Positions 7,594 to 15,904 of a stretch of DNA of 32,205 nucleotides are shown here, piece after piece (position 1 is the first letter of the stretch; every line of letters starts with the position of its first letter). Location: positions 1 to 32,205 of the forward strand of contig CANRFF010000009.1 of the NCBI GenBank assembly GCA_947629825.1. The letters run 5' to 3'. Below the pieces are notes generated by a model. The model made no database searches. It saw only the letters and a list, made by a program, of their open reading frames with translations, and was not told where the DNA came from. The translations under genes and the position numbers were made by a program. Source of the DNA: an uncultured Anaeroplasmataceae bacterium (GTDB lineage Bacteria; Bacillota_I; Bacilli_A; Acholeplasmatales; Anaeroplasmataceae).

Positions 7594-7622
7594 TTGTAAA
7601 TGTCTGTCGAAAATGGTATAAT
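7594..7622 (+). promoter_or_regulatory. HU gene promoter with an internal Spo0A box
   Basis: TTGTAA (7594-7599), a 17-bp spacer and TATAAT (7617-7622) form a good sigma-A promoter. Within the spacer, at 7605-7611, is TGTCGAA, an exact Spo0A box core. A protein bound there would be expected to block RNA polymerase, so repression is the likely effect; that is inference. Confidence 0.65.
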
Positions 7623-7651
7623 AATATCAAATTCTAAATCAGGAGGATAAT

Positions 7652-7927
7652 ATGAATAAAAGTGAATTGGTTAGTGCAGTTGCAGACAAGGCAAATGTAT
7701 CTAAAAAAACATCCGAAGAAGTTGTCAGCGCCGTATTTGATGTTTTGACGGAAGCATTGGGAAATGGCGATAAGGTAGCCGTTGCCGGATTCGGTACTTT
7801 CGAAGTACATGAAAGAGCCGAAAGAACCGGAAGAAATCCGCAGACCGGTGAAGAAATTCACATCGACGGCTGCAAATCACCTGCATTTAAAGCTGGAAAA
7901 CAGTTAAAAGAAGCAGTAAATAAGTAG
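7652..7927 (+). CDS. hup: DNA-binding protein HU
   Basis: Histone-like nucleoid protein that bends DNA as a dimer. The sequence is canonical: MNKSELVSAVADKANVSKK at the start, VAVAGFGTFEV in the middle, the beta-arm with GRNPQTGEEI (Pro that intercalates into DNA), and the C-terminal PAFKAGKQLKEAV. It is 91 aa. AGGAGG precedes ATG. It has its own promoter and terminator. The Bacillus homologue (hbs) is essential and abundant. Confidence 0.97.
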   Translation: MNKSELVSAVADKANVSKKTSEEVVSAVFDVLTEALGNGDKVAVAGFGTFEVHERAERTGRNPQTGEEIHIDGCKSPAFKAGKQLKEAVNK

Positions 7928-7948
7928 AGCTTAGGCTCTATTTTTTTT
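7925..7948 (+). terminator. Terminator after the HU gene
   Basis: TAGAGC (7925-7930) pairs with GCTCTA (7935-7940) around TTAG and is followed by eight T. The ankyrin gene begins only 11 bp beyond and has no promoter of its own that I can see. Confidence 0.8.
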
Positions 7949-7958
7949 AGAGGTCGAG

Positions 7959-8939
7959 ATGAATCCGTTTGAAGCCATTTTTAACAATGATAAACAAGAA
8001 CTAATTTCATATTTGGAAACCGGAGATGTCAATGTGGTGGACGAACGGGGAATGACTTTATTGGATTATGCCATTATTTTTCACAATTCCGATGTTTTTT
8101 CGTTATTGATGAAATCGTATGTCCGCTTGGATATCCGGGATCATTTGGGAAATACCTGTTTTCATTATGCCGTCATCAACGATCGATTGGGATATCTGAA
8201 AACACTGCTTGCGACGGAATCTCGTTTCGATTTGCCAAACAACGCCGGTCAGACTCCGATGTATCTGGCTTGTTTGTATGGAAGAGAAGAGATGGTTTTT
8301 CTGTTTCTGGAGTATCAGAAATTTTCTTGGGAAATTCAGGATTCAAAACAGGAAACGCTTTTTATTGCGGCGGTTCGTTCGAAAAATCTGAAAATGATTC
8401 GCCGTCTCGGAAATTATCGGGATTTTTTGGAAGTTCCGAATTATTTCAAAGAAACTCCGCTTTTTATTGCGGTCAAACAAAACAGTCTGGAAATGGCACG
8501 TTTTCTTTTGGAAGAACATACGTTTGTCAACCAAAGAAACGCCTTGAACGAAACTCCGATTTTTTATGCTTTTTACAATGAGAATCGGGAAATGGCGGAT
8601 TTGTTGATTTCTTACGGTGCGATTTTGGATTGTAAAGACCGGTTTCATCAAACGATTGACGAAAAAGGTCTCTCACCGAAATTTACGGAATATTTACAAG
8701 AAAAACGGGCGATGACGGAAGTGATGAATTATCCGAAAAACTATCCGCTTCACTATGCGATTTATTTGGATGAATTCATCGATTTGGAAAACTTCGGTTC
8801 TCGGTATATCGGGTGTCGGGATCCTTATGGGTTTACGCCTTTCGATTTGGCTTTGAAATTCGGGAAAAACGAATTGGCTCTCCGGATTCAAAAAGTTTTA
8901 AAAGAAATGCGGATGAAATCCGAAAAAAGCAGATTGTGA
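7959..8939 (+). CDS. Ankyrin-repeat protein
   Basis: Protein of 326 aa made largely of ankyrin repeats. Repeat cores seen include GMTLLDYAI, GNTCFHYAV, GQTPMYLACLYGREEMVFL, FKETPLFIAVKQNSLEMARFLL, LNETPIFYAF and, at the C-terminus, GFTPFDLALKFG, spaced by about 30-35 residues. No signal peptide or membrane segment is present, so it is probably a cytosolic protein-binding scaffold. AGAGGT at 7949-7954 supports ATG 7959. It lies directly behind the HU terminator, so expression presumably depends on read-through. The partner is unknown. Confidence 0.85.
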   Translation: MNPFEAIFNNDKQELISYLETGDVNVVDERGMTLLDYAIIFHNSDVFSLLMKSYVRLDIRDHLGNTCFHYAVINDRLGYLKTLLATESRFDLPNNAGQTPMYLACLYGREEMVFLFLEYQKFSWEIQDSKQETLFIAAVRSKNLKMIRRLGNYRDFLEVPNYFKETPLFIAVKQNSLEMARFLLEEHTFVNQRNALNETPIFYAFYNENREMADLLISYGAILDCKDRFHQTIDEKGLSPKFTEYLQEKRAMTEVMNYPKNYPLHYAIYLDEFIDLENFGSRYIGCRDPYGFTPFDLALKFGKNELALRIQKVLKEMRMKSEKSRL

Positions 8940-8942
8940 TGC

Positions 8943-8971
8943 TGGACATTCTTTGAAGATTATGATAAAAT
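8943..8971 (+). promoter_or_regulatory. Promoter of the lysine operon
   Basis: TGGACA (8943-8948), a 17-bp spacer and TAAAAT (8966-8971). The -35 matches five of six consensus bases. The predicted start, near 8978, is just before the riboswitch. Confidence 0.7.
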
Positions 8972-8990
8972 GTTTTTAAATTGAAAATGA

Positions 8991-9150
8991 ATTAGAGGTA
9001 GCAATGTAAATGAGTACTTTACGGAGAAGGCATTCGAAGAAGTAAAGGAAAGGTAATCATTGCCGAATAGGAGTTCAGGCATGAACATTCTATGGGGATA
9101 TGAGAAAGACTCATATCACTCCTGCATATAAAAAATGTAGAGGCGCTAAT
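8991..9150 (+). ncRNA. Lysine riboswitch (L-box)
   Basis: Multi-helix leader matching the lysine riboswitch pattern. P1: ATTAG 8991-8995 with CTAAT 9146-9150. P2: GCAATG 9001-9006 with CATTGC 9058-9063, containing an inner stem CTTTAC 9017-9022 with GTAAAG 9042-9047. P3: ATAG 9067-9070 with CTAT 9090-9093 and inner GTTCA/TGAAC. P4: GATATGAG 9097-9104 with CTCATATC 9110-9117. P5: CTGCAT 9122-9127 with ATGTAG 9135-9140. The conserved AGAGGTAGC, GAGTA, GGAAAGG and TTGCCGAA stretches are present. It lies between a strong promoter and a terminator ahead of lysA, so lysine binding should stop transcription of the operon. Confidence 0.9.
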
Positions 9151-9163
9151 ATCAATGATGGAT

Positions 9164-9190
9164 GCGTCCGATTCGGGCGCTTTTGTTTTG
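9164..9190 (+). terminator. Riboswitch expression-platform terminator
   Basis: GCGTCC (9164-9169) pairs with GGGCGC (9175-9180, one G-T pair) around GATTC and is followed by TTTTGTTTT. It ends immediately before the lysA ribosome binding site, the usual position for the off-state terminator of an L-box. Confidence 0.82.
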
Positions 9191-9199
9191 GAGGAATTT

Positions 9200-10429
9200 A
9201 TGGATTTAAAACGGGCGTTACGGTTAAAAGAAAAATATCAGACTCCGCTTTATTTATATGATGTGGAAGAGATCAAAGAAAAAATTCATACGTTTCGGAA
9301 TTATTTCCGATCTTCTTTTTTTGAAACGGAAATCATTTATGCTTCTAAGGCTTTTTCCGTCAAAGAAATGATTCGTTTGGTTCAAAAAGAAGGACTTTCT
9401 TTGGATGTGGTTTCTTTGGGAGAACTGGTAACGGCTCTTTCGGTGGGATTCGATCCGAAGTGCATCTATTTTCACGGGAACAACAAATCCGAAGAAGAAC
9501 TTCTTGCCGCTTTGGAAAACGGTGTGGGACATATTGTGGTGGACAATCTGGAAGAATTGAAGATGTTGGAGCAAAAATGCCTGGAAAAAAATCAGACGGT
9601 GGCCGTTTTCCTTCGTTTGAATGTCGGAGTGGAAGCCCACACCCATCATTTTATCGTTACCGCCCATGTGGATTCCAAATTCGGAGTGGGTCTGGATTCT
9701 TCGGAGTTGGAACAAATGCTTGCGATTTGCAGGAATTCCTCTCATATCCGTTTGGATGGATTTCATACGCATATCGGTTCGCAAATCTTCGACTTAACGG
9801 CTTTTGATGCGGCAATGGAGAAAATGGTTTCCGTTTTGTCGACGTTTCCGACTCCTTTGATGTTGAATCTCGGCGGTGGCTTCGGGGTTTCTTATACGGA
9901 AGCGGATCGTCCGGTGCCTTTAAAAGAGGTTTGTACTCATTTGATTTTCACCATGGAAAAACTATTACGTGAAAAAAACGTTTCGCTTCGGCGGTTTTGT
10001 ATCGAACCGGGAAGAAGTATTGTCGGAGAAGCCGGAAGCACTCTTTATACGATTGGTTTTTCTAAACAGACGCCGCATAAACTTTATTATTTTGTCGATG
10101 GAGGGATGACGGATAACATTCGTCCGGCGTTATATCAGGCTCAATATCATGCGACGGTTTTGGGGAAAGAACAAAATGAGAAAAAACAACTGGTTACCAT
10201 AGCGGGAAAGTGTTGCGAAAGCGGAGATGTGTTAATCGAAAATTGTTTGCTTCCTAAAGCCAGTCCCGGAGATTTACTGTGGGTTCATACGACCGGGGCC
10301 TATGGATATTCCATGAGCAGCAATTACAATAAACAACTGATTCCGGCGGTCGTTTTTATCGAAGGAGACGAAGACTATCTGGTGGTAAGAAGACAAACGC
10401 TAGAAGAATTGACAGAAAGGGAGATATAG
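9200..10429 (+). CDS. lysA: Diaminopimelate decarboxylase
   Basis: PLP enzyme that decarboxylates meso-diaminopimelate to L-lysine, the last step of the pathway. Fold type III features: PLP lysine at about residue 50 in IIYASKAFS, the DGFHTHIGSQ segment, LNLGGGFGVSY, EPGRSIVGEAG and, near the C-terminus, CCESGD with GAYGYSMSSNYN. The length of 409 aa is normal. The start is ATG 9200, with GGAGG at 9190-9194; an in-frame ATG at 9155 would translate through the terminator and is rejected. It is first in the operon, directly under the lysine riboswitch. dapF begins at the next base after its stop. Confidence 0.96.
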   Translation: MDLKRALRLKEKYQTPLYLYDVEEIKEKIHTFRNYFRSSFFETEIIYASKAFSVKEMIRLVQKEGLSLDVVSLGELVTALSVGFDPKCIYFHGNNKSEEELLAALENGVGHIVVDNLEELKMLEQKCLEKNQTVAVFLRLNVGVEAHTHHFIVTAHVDSKFGVGLDSSELEQMLAICRNSSHIRLDGFHTHIGSQIFDLTAFDAAMEKMVSVLSTFPTPLMLNLGGGFGVSYTEADRPVPLKEVCTHLIFTMEKLLREKNVSLRRFCIEPGRSIVGEAGSTLYTIGFSKQTPHKLYYFVDGGMTDNIRPALYQAQYHATVLGKEQNEKKQLVTIAGKCCESGDVLIENCLLPKASPGDLLWVHTTGAYGYSMSSNYNKQLIPAVVFIEGDEDYLVVRRQTLEELTEREI

Positions 10430-11227
10430 ATGAAATTCGAAAAAATGCATGGACTCGGGAATGATTTCTGCGTTACGGAAGAAGGAGATTCTTCGGTTGC
10501 TTGTAAGATCTGTAATCGACATACCGGCGTCGGTGCCGACGGGTTGATCGTCGTGAAAAAAAATCCGTTGGAAATGGTTTTTTACAATGCGGACGGTTCG
10601 AAAGCGTCGATGTGCGGAAACGGAATTCGGTGTTTTGCCAAATATGTGTATGAACATCAAATGGTTTTCGATCGACAATTCAAAGTTCTGACTTTGGCAG
10701 GGATGATCCATATCCGAATTACTTCTTTGGATCCTTTTTTGTGTCAAGTGGGAATGGGGAAACCTTTTTTCAATAATCAAATGTTGCATATTTCAGACGA
10801 TCTTTCTTCTTTCGGAAGAATCGTGAAAATCGATCGCTTTTCTCTGACGTTGTATTCGCTGTTTATCGGGACGATCCATACGGTGATTTTTGTGGAGTCT
10901 TTGGATTCGGAAGTGTTGAAATATGCTCGACAAATCGAACAGATGCCGCTGTTTCGAAATGGAACGAATGTGGATTTTGTTCATGTTTTGAACTCGACGG
11001 AGTTGGAAATCAAAACGTATGAACGGGGAGTCGGTTGGACTTTGGCTTGCGGTACGGGGGCTTGTGCGGCTTTTGTGGCCGCCCGGAAATTGGCTTTGAT
11101 TGAAGATCGTGCGAAAGTTCATCTTTCTTTGGGAGATTTGGATGTTTTTTGCGAAAACGAAGAAATTTATCTGATCGGCCCTGCGATGACGATTTGCAAA
11201 GGAGAATGGGAGGATTCGAAATGTTAA
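10430..11227 (+). CDS. dapF: Diaminopimelate epimerase
   Basis: PLP-independent racemase converting LL- to meso-diaminopimelate, the form used in peptidoglycan and by LysA. Both catalytic cysteines are visible: Cys62 in SMCGNGIRC and the second in LACGTGACAAF near residue 207. The N-terminal MHGLGNDF motif is also present. It has 265 aa. It starts immediately after the lysA stop, with a GGGAG ribosome binding site inside lysA, and overlaps dapA by 7 bp. Confidence 0.96.
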   Translation: MKFEKMHGLGNDFCVTEEGDSSVACKICNRHTGVGADGLIVVKKNPLEMVFYNADGSKASMCGNGIRCFAKYVYEHQMVFDRQFKVLTLAGMIHIRITSLDPFLCQVGMGKPFFNNQMLHISDDLSSFGRIVKIDRFSLTLYSLFIGTIHTVIFVESLDSEVLKYARQIEQMPLFRNGTNVDFVHVLNSTELEIKTYERGVGWTLACGTGACAAFVAARKLALIEDRAKVHLSLGDLDVFCENEEIYLIGPAMTICKGEWEDSKC

Positions 11228-12102
11228 AAGGAAGTTTGGTTGCGCTGGTTACCCCTTTTGATTCAAAAGGGAAAATCAATTATGTGAAATTGGAAGAGCT
11301 TTTGAAGCTTCATCTGAATTCACAGACGGATGGGCTGGTGATTTTGGGAACGACGGCGGAAGCCTCGACGATCCGGGAAGAAGAAAAAATCGAAATGGTT
11401 CGTTTTTGTTTGGATTATGTTCGAAAAAAAATTCCGGTCATTGTCGGAATCGGATCCAATGATACGGCGGTTGCCTGTCATTATGCGGAAATCTTTTCCA
11501 AGATGGGAGCCGATTATTTATTGGCGATTACCCCTTATTACAATAAAACCAATCCGAGCGGATTGAAAAAACATTTCCTGCAGATTGCCGAGGCTTCGAA
11601 GTGTCCGATTCTGCTTTACAATGTTCCTTCCCGTACGGGAATGTCGATTCCGATTTCGGTATTGAAAGAATTGGCCGTTCATCCGAAGATTGCCGGGATC
11701 AAAGAAGCTTCGGGAGATATGTCTTATACGATGCAGGTTTCAGAATTGATTTCCGATCGGTTTTGGTTGTTTTCCGGCAATGACGATCTGATTGTCCCGA
11801 TTATGTCGATGGGCGGAAGCGGAGTGATTTCCGTTCTTGCGAATATCGCACCGGCAAAGACCCATGAATTGTGTTCGTTCTGTTTGAAAAATCAGTATGA
11901 AGATGCGGCTGGATTACAAAAAATGTTTTTACCGCTGATCCGGGCTTTGTTTTCGGAAACAAATCCGATTCCGATCAAGGCGGCCATGAATTATTTGGGA
12001 TATGAAGTCGGAGGGTATCGACTGCCGCTGGATACCATGGATGAAATAAAATATCGGGCGTTGATCAAAGAAATCGATGCCTGTAAAACGGAGGTAAGAT
12101 AA
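11221..12102 (+). CDS. dapA: 4-hydroxy-tetrahydrodipicolinate synthase
   Basis: Class I aldolase condensing pyruvate with aspartate semialdehyde, the first committed step to diaminopimelate. Schiff-base Lys161 in AGIKEASGDM, Tyr133 in LLYNVPSRTG and Thr44-Thr45 in GTTAEA are visible at the family positions. The usual GTTGE reads GTTAE here (Gly46 to Ala), a minor variation. The start is ATG 11221, with GGGAGG upstream inside dapF; 293 aa is the usual length. The stop overlaps the dapB start by 1 bp. Confidence 0.96.
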   Translation: MLKGSLVALVTPFDSKGKINYVKLEELLKLHLNSQTDGLVILGTTAEASTIREEEKIEMVRFCLDYVRKKIPVIVGIGSNDTAVACHYAEIFSKMGADYLLAITPYYNKTNPSGLKKHFLQIAEASKCPILLYNVPSRTGMSIPISVLKELAVHPKIAGIKEASGDMSYTMQVSELISDRFWLFSGNDDLIVPIMSMGGSGVISVLANIAPAKTHELCSFCLKNQYEDAAGLQKMFLPLIRALFSETNPIPIKAAMNYLGYEVGGYRLPLDTMDEIKYRALIKEIDACKTEVR

Positions 12103-12809
12103 TGAGAATCGGTGTGGTAGGTTATGGAGCTATGGGACAGTTGGTATGTTCTTTGGCCAAAGAGGACTTGGCGGCGGTGGTCGGCTTGGAACTGGCTCAA
12201 AAATCATTGGAAGACGTTACGGTTCCTTTGGATGTTATTATCGATTTTTCTCATCCGGACAATTTGGATATGATTGTCCGATATGCGAAAAGTCATCATA
12301 CTCCCGTGGTTTTCGCAACGACCGGATATCAGAAAGAACAGCTGGATCGAATCCGAGAACTTTCTTTGGAAGTTCCGGTGCTTCAGAGTTCGAATTTTTC
12401 CTTGGGGGTCATTCTTTTAAATCGTATTGTTCGGGAAATTACGCCGATTTTAAAAGATGATTTCGATATTGAAATCGTCGAGGCTCATCATCATCATAAA
12501 CAAGACGCTCCGAGCGGTACGGCCAAGATGCTTTTGGCCTCTGTTGAAGAAAGTACGGGCTACGAAGCTTGTTATGGCAGAAAAGGAGTTTGTCCGAGAA
12601 AACCGAGAGAAGTCGGAGTTCATGCGATTCGCGGAGGTTCCATCGTCGGAGAACATACGGTGTTATATTGCGGAGAAAACGAAGTTTTAAAACTTTCTCA
12701 TCATGCCGAGAGTAAAAAAATTTTTGCGATCGGTGCATTAAAAGCCGCGAAATTTCTGATGACGCAACCGACGGGTTTTTATACAATGGAAGATGTTTTG
12801 TTTGGGTGA
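12102..12809 (+). CDS. dapB: 4-hydroxy-tetrahydrodipicolinate reductase
   Basis: NAD(P)H-dependent reductase making tetrahydrodipicolinate. Seen: N-terminal nucleotide-binding motif GVVGYGAMG, the DFSHPDN segment, and the signature [16 protein letters not shown] with its catalytic His and Lys. The length of 235 aa is at the short end of the family. GGAGGTAA precedes the ATG, which overlaps the dapA stop. Confidence 0.96.
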   Translation: MRIGVVGYGAMGQLVCSLAKEDLAAVVGLELAQKSLEDVTVPLDVIIDFSHPDNLDMIVRYAKSHHTPVVFATTGYQKEQLDRIRELSLEVPVLQSSNFSLGVILLNRIVREITPILKDDFDIEIVEAHHHHKQDAPSGTAKMLLASVEESTGYEACYGRKGVCPRKPREVGVHAIRGGSIVGEHTVLYCGENEVLKLSHHAESKKIFAIGALKAAKFLMTQPTGFYTMEDVLFG

Positions 12810-12813
12810 GAAT

Positions 12814-13509
12814 ATGAATGCAGAAGAATTGATTGAATTGATTCGGACGTCTCAAAAAAAGACGCCCGTAGAAGTATTTTTGAAAAGTGATTGTGAACTG
12901 GATTTTGCAAATGTTCGTTTTTTCGGTTCTCCGAAACTTTATGTTCTTTTCGGGGAATATAGTGAAATTCTTCCGATTTTGGAAAAGGAAAAACAACATA
13001 TTTTGGATTGTGAAATTCAAAATTATACCAGAAATTCCGCCATTCCGCTTTTGGATATCAAACATCTGAATGCCCGGATCGAACCGGGGGCCATCATTCG
13101 AGATCAGGTAACGATTCATGATCGGGCGGTGATAATGATGGGAGCGATTATCAATATCGGTGCGGAAATCGGGGAAGATACGATGATCGATATGGGGGCT
13201 GTATTGGGTGGCAGAGCCATTGTGAAAAATCGTTGTCACATCGGTGCCGGTGCGGTTTTGGCAGGAGTGATCGAACCGGCTTCCGCCAAACCGGTGATTG
13301 TCGAAGATGACGTTTTGATCGGAGCGAATGCGGTGATTATCGAAGGAGTTCATGTCGGGAAAAATTCCATTGTCGCTGCCGGTGCGGTGGTGATTGAAGA
13401 TGTTCCGGAAGGTGTTGTGGTTGGCGGAGTTCCTGCCAAAATACTGAAGAAAAAAGATGAAAAAACCATTTCCAAAACGGAAATTTCAGACGCTTTAAGA
13501 TGTTTGTAA
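12814..13509 (+). CDS. dapH: Tetrahydrodipicolinate N-acetyltransferase
   Basis: Acetyl-CoA-dependent enzyme of the acetylase branch of diaminopimelate synthesis. The sequence follows Bacillus DapH closely: [52 protein letters not shown] and [14 protein letters not shown], which form a left-handed beta-helix of hexapeptide repeats. It has 231 aa (Bacillus 236). ATG 12814 is preferred, with GGGTGAGA just upstream; ATG 12793 lies inside dapB. It identifies the pathway variant used by this organism and pairs with the deacetylase gene at the end of the cluster. Confidence 0.95.
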   Translation: MNAEELIELIRTSQKKTPVEVFLKSDCELDFANVRFFGSPKLYVLFGEYSEILPILEKEKQHILDCEIQNYTRNSAIPLLDIKHLNARIEPGAIIRDQVTIHDRAVIMMGAIINIGAEIGEDTMIDMGAVLGGRAIVKNRCHIGAGAVLAGVIEPASAKPVIVEDDVLIGANAVIIEGVHVGKNSIVAAGAVVIEDVPEGVVVGGVPAKILKKKDEKTISKTEISDALRCL

Positions 13510-13527
13510 TAGACAATCTATCCGTCT

Positions 13528-13557
13528 TTGCATTTTATAAAATGGGTATCTTATGAT
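13528..13557 (+). promoter_or_regulatory. Possible internal promoter before asd
   Basis: TTGCAT (13528-13533), an 18-bp spacer and TATGAT (13552-13557) lie in the 88-bp gap between dapH and asd, the longest gap in the cluster. The -35 is weak. If real, it would keep asd, lysC and the deacetylase on when the riboswitch is off. Confidence 0.3.
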
Positions 13558-13597
13558 ACTCCGGGAATGGTTTTCCGTTTATGAAGTAGGAGAAAAA

Positions 13598-14590
13598 ATG
13601 AAAGAGTATAATGTAGCAATTGTCGGTGCCACGGGTTTGGTTGGAAATACATTTATTCAGATATTGGAAGAAGTGGATTTTAAAATAAAGTCGATTCGCT
13701 TTTTTGCTTCCAAGCGGTCCGCAGGAAAAGTTTTATATTTTAAAAAACAACCGATTGTCGTAGAAGAATTAAACGAAAATTCGTTTGACGGAATGGATTT
13801 GGCGCTTTTTTCCGCCGGCGGAGCGGTTTCTTTGAAATACGCTCCCATTGCGGTTTCAAAAGGTTGTCGTGTGATTGACAACTCTTCTGCCTGGCGGGAA
13901 GATCCTTCGATTCCGCTGATTGTTCCCGAGGTGAACTTTCGGGATTATTCGATGAATCGCCTGATTGCGAATCCGAATTGTTCTACCATTCAGTCGGTGT
14001 TACCGTTGAAAGCCTTGGATGACGCTTTTGGGTTGAATCGCATCATTTATTCAACGTATCAGGCCGTTTCCGGAAGCGGACAAAAGGGCAAAGATGATCT
14101 GATTCGGACTTTAAACGGAGAAGAACCGAAATTTTATCCGTATAATATCAGTAAGACCTGTATTCCGGAAATCGATGTTTTTTTGGATAACGGTTATACC
14201 AAAGAAGAAATGAAAATGATTCATGAAACGCAAAAAATTCTTCATCGACCGGATTTGAAAGTGACTGCCACTTGCGTTCGTGTTCCCGTTTTGAATGCTC
14301 ACGGCGTTTCCGTTTTCTGTGAAACTAAGAAGAAGGCATCTTTGGAAGAAGTTCGTTCCGTTTTGGAAAAGTTCGAAAATATTGTTGTCTTGGATGACGG
14401 CAAAAACCACCGGTACCCGACTTCGATTGTCGCCAATGGAACGGATCAGGTATATGTGGGAAGAATTCGGCAGGATCTGTCGAATGAATACGGAATTTGT
14501 TTTTATTGTACTGCGGACAATATCCGTAAAGGTGCTGCGGCGAATGCCGTGCAAATCGCTTTGAAATTGGCGCAGTCGGATGAAATGTAG
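13598..14590 (+). CDS. asd: Aspartate-semialdehyde dehydrogenase
   Basis: NADPH-dependent enzyme reducing aspartyl phosphate to aspartate semialdehyde, the branch point to lysine, threonine and methionine. Seen: GATGLVGNTF at the N-terminus, catalytic Cys128 in NPNCSTIQ, and the segment with YQAVSGSGQKG. It has 330 aa. The start is ATG 13598 with AGGAG upstream; an in-frame ATG at 13553 has no binding site. It lies next to the aspartate kinase gene. Confidence 0.95.
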   Translation: MKEYNVAIVGATGLVGNTFIQILEEVDFKIKSIRFFASKRSAGKVLYFKKQPIVVEELNENSFDGMDLALFSAGGAVSLKYAPIAVSKGCRVIDNSSAWREDPSIPLIVPEVNFRDYSMNRLIANPNCSTIQSVLPLKALDDAFGLNRIIYSTYQAVSGSGQKGKDDLIRTLNGEEPKFYPYNISKTCIPEIDVFLDNGYTKEEMKMIHETQKILHRPDLKVTATCVRVPVLNAHGVSVFCETKKKASLEEVRSVLEKFENIVVLDDGKNHRYPTSIVANGTDQVYVGRIRQDLSNEYGICFYCTADNIRKGAAANAVQIALKLAQSDEM

Positions 14591-14598
14591 GTGATTTT

Positions 14599-15903
14599 AT
14601 GGTTGTCGTTACAAAATTCGGTGGCAGTTCTTTATCTTGTGCCACTCAGTTTTCCAAAGTAAAGAATATCGTTCTTTCCGATGAAAAAAGAAAAATCGTT
14701 GTCGTATCGGCGTTGGGAAAAAGAGATGAAAACGATACGAAAATTACCGATTTGTTGTATATTTTACAGGCTCACTTGCAGTATTCGGTGGACTATCGTG
14801 ATATTTGGCAGATGATTTGCGAACGGTTTATCGAAATTCAGCGGGAATTGGGAATATCTTATGACATTCAACAGGATTTGGATGAGTTGGCCCAAAAACT
14901 TTCCAAAAATATTTCCGTGGATTATTTGGTTTCCCGCGGAGAATATCTGACGGCGAAATTGATGAGTTCTTATCTGGGATATCCTTTTGTGGATGCGAAA
15001 GATTTGTTTGTGTTTTCTTATAGCGGAATTTTGGATGAAGCCGAAACGGAACCAAGAATCAGAAGGGCTTTTGAAACGTACGGGACGATTGTGGTACCCG
15101 GGTTTTACGGTTCTTATCCGAATGGAGAAATCCATTTGTTCAGCCGGGGAGGTTCGGATGTTTCGGGTTCGATTCTGGCCAAGGCTTTGCATGCGTCTTT
15201 GTATGAAAACTGGACGGACGTTTCGGGGATTATGGCGGCCGACCCCAGAATCATTCCCAATCCCAAATCCATTTTGGAGATTACCTATTCGGAATTGCGC
15301 GAACTTTCCTATATGGGAGCCAACGTTTTGCATGAAGAAACGGTGTTTCCCGTTCAGCATCTGAATATTCCGATCAATTTGAAAAATACGAATGATCCGT
15401 CCCATCCCGGAACCTTGATTCAGAATGAGTGTCATGATCAAAGCAGTGTGGTAACGGGTCTTGCGGGAAAAAAAGATTTTATGTCGTTTAACATTTATAA
15501 ACAACATATGTCCAATGAAGTCGGTTTTTTACGGAAAGCATTATCCGTTTTCGAAAAGTTTCATATTTCCATTGAACATATTCCTTCCGGAATCGATTGT
15601 TTTTCGGTGGTGGTGTTGAAAAGTCAGGTGGAAAACTGTAAATATGAAATCGTTACGGAACTTAAAAAGTCGTTGGAATCCGAGGTAAGTTTGGATTCCG
15701 ATTTGGCGGTTTTGTCGATTGTCGGGCGGAATATGGCACACAAAATCGGCCTTTGCGGAACGATTTTTCAAACTTTGGGAAAGGAAAAAATCAATATCAA
15801 GTTATTGGCGCAAGGTCCTTCGGAATTGAGTATTATCATCGGAGTGTCCACCGCAGATTACGAGCGGGCGTTGATTGCTTTATATCGGGATTTGATTGCT
15901 TAA
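14599..15903 (+). CDS. lysC: Aspartate kinase (monofunctional)
   Basis: Phosphorylates aspartate, the entry step of the aspartate family. The kinase domain shows KFGGSSL at the N-terminus, FSRGGSDVSG, and YENWTDVSGIMAADPR followed by ELRELSYMGANVLHEE. The C-terminal 140 residues carry two ACT-type segments, one with LSIVGRNMAHKIGLCG, indicating allosteric control. The length of 434 aa is near that of Bacillus YclM/ThrD-type kinases. AGGTGAT precedes ATG. Which amino acid inhibits it cannot be read; the lysC symbol rests on position in a lysine cluster. Confidence 0.92.
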   Translation: MVVVTKFGGSSLSCATQFSKVKNIVLSDEKRKIVVVSALGKRDENDTKITDLLYILQAHLQYSVDYRDIWQMICERFIEIQRELGISYDIQQDLDELAQKLSKNISVDYLVSRGEYLTAKLMSSYLGYPFVDAKDLFVFSYSGILDEAETEPRIRRAFETYGTIVVPGFYGSYPNGEIHLFSRGGSDVSGSILAKALHASLYENWTDVSGIMAADPRIIPNPKSILEITYSELRELSYMGANVLHEETVFPVQHLNIPINLKNTNDPSHPGTLIQNECHDQSSVVTGLAGKKDFMSFNIYKQHMSNEVGFLRKALSVFEKFHISIEHIPSGIDCFSVVVLKSQVENCKYEIVTELKKSLESEVSLDSDLAVLSIVGRNMAHKIGLCGTIFQTLGKEKINIKLLAQGPSELSIIIGVSTADYERALIALYRDLIA

Positions 15904-15904
15904 T

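Noticed and set aside
9155-9199. Upstream ATG for lysA
   Set aside because: It would translate the riboswitch terminator hairpin; the ATG at 9200 has the ribosome binding site and the family-like N-terminus.
12439-13353. 304-residue open frame on the minus strand opposite dapB and dapH
   Set aside because: It is antisense to two clearly recognised genes, rich in Arg, His, Phe and Asn as expected of a shadow frame, and has no recognisable domain.
14764-15507. 247-residue open frame on the minus strand opposite lysC
   Set aside because: Antisense shadow of a well-conserved gene, without domain signal.
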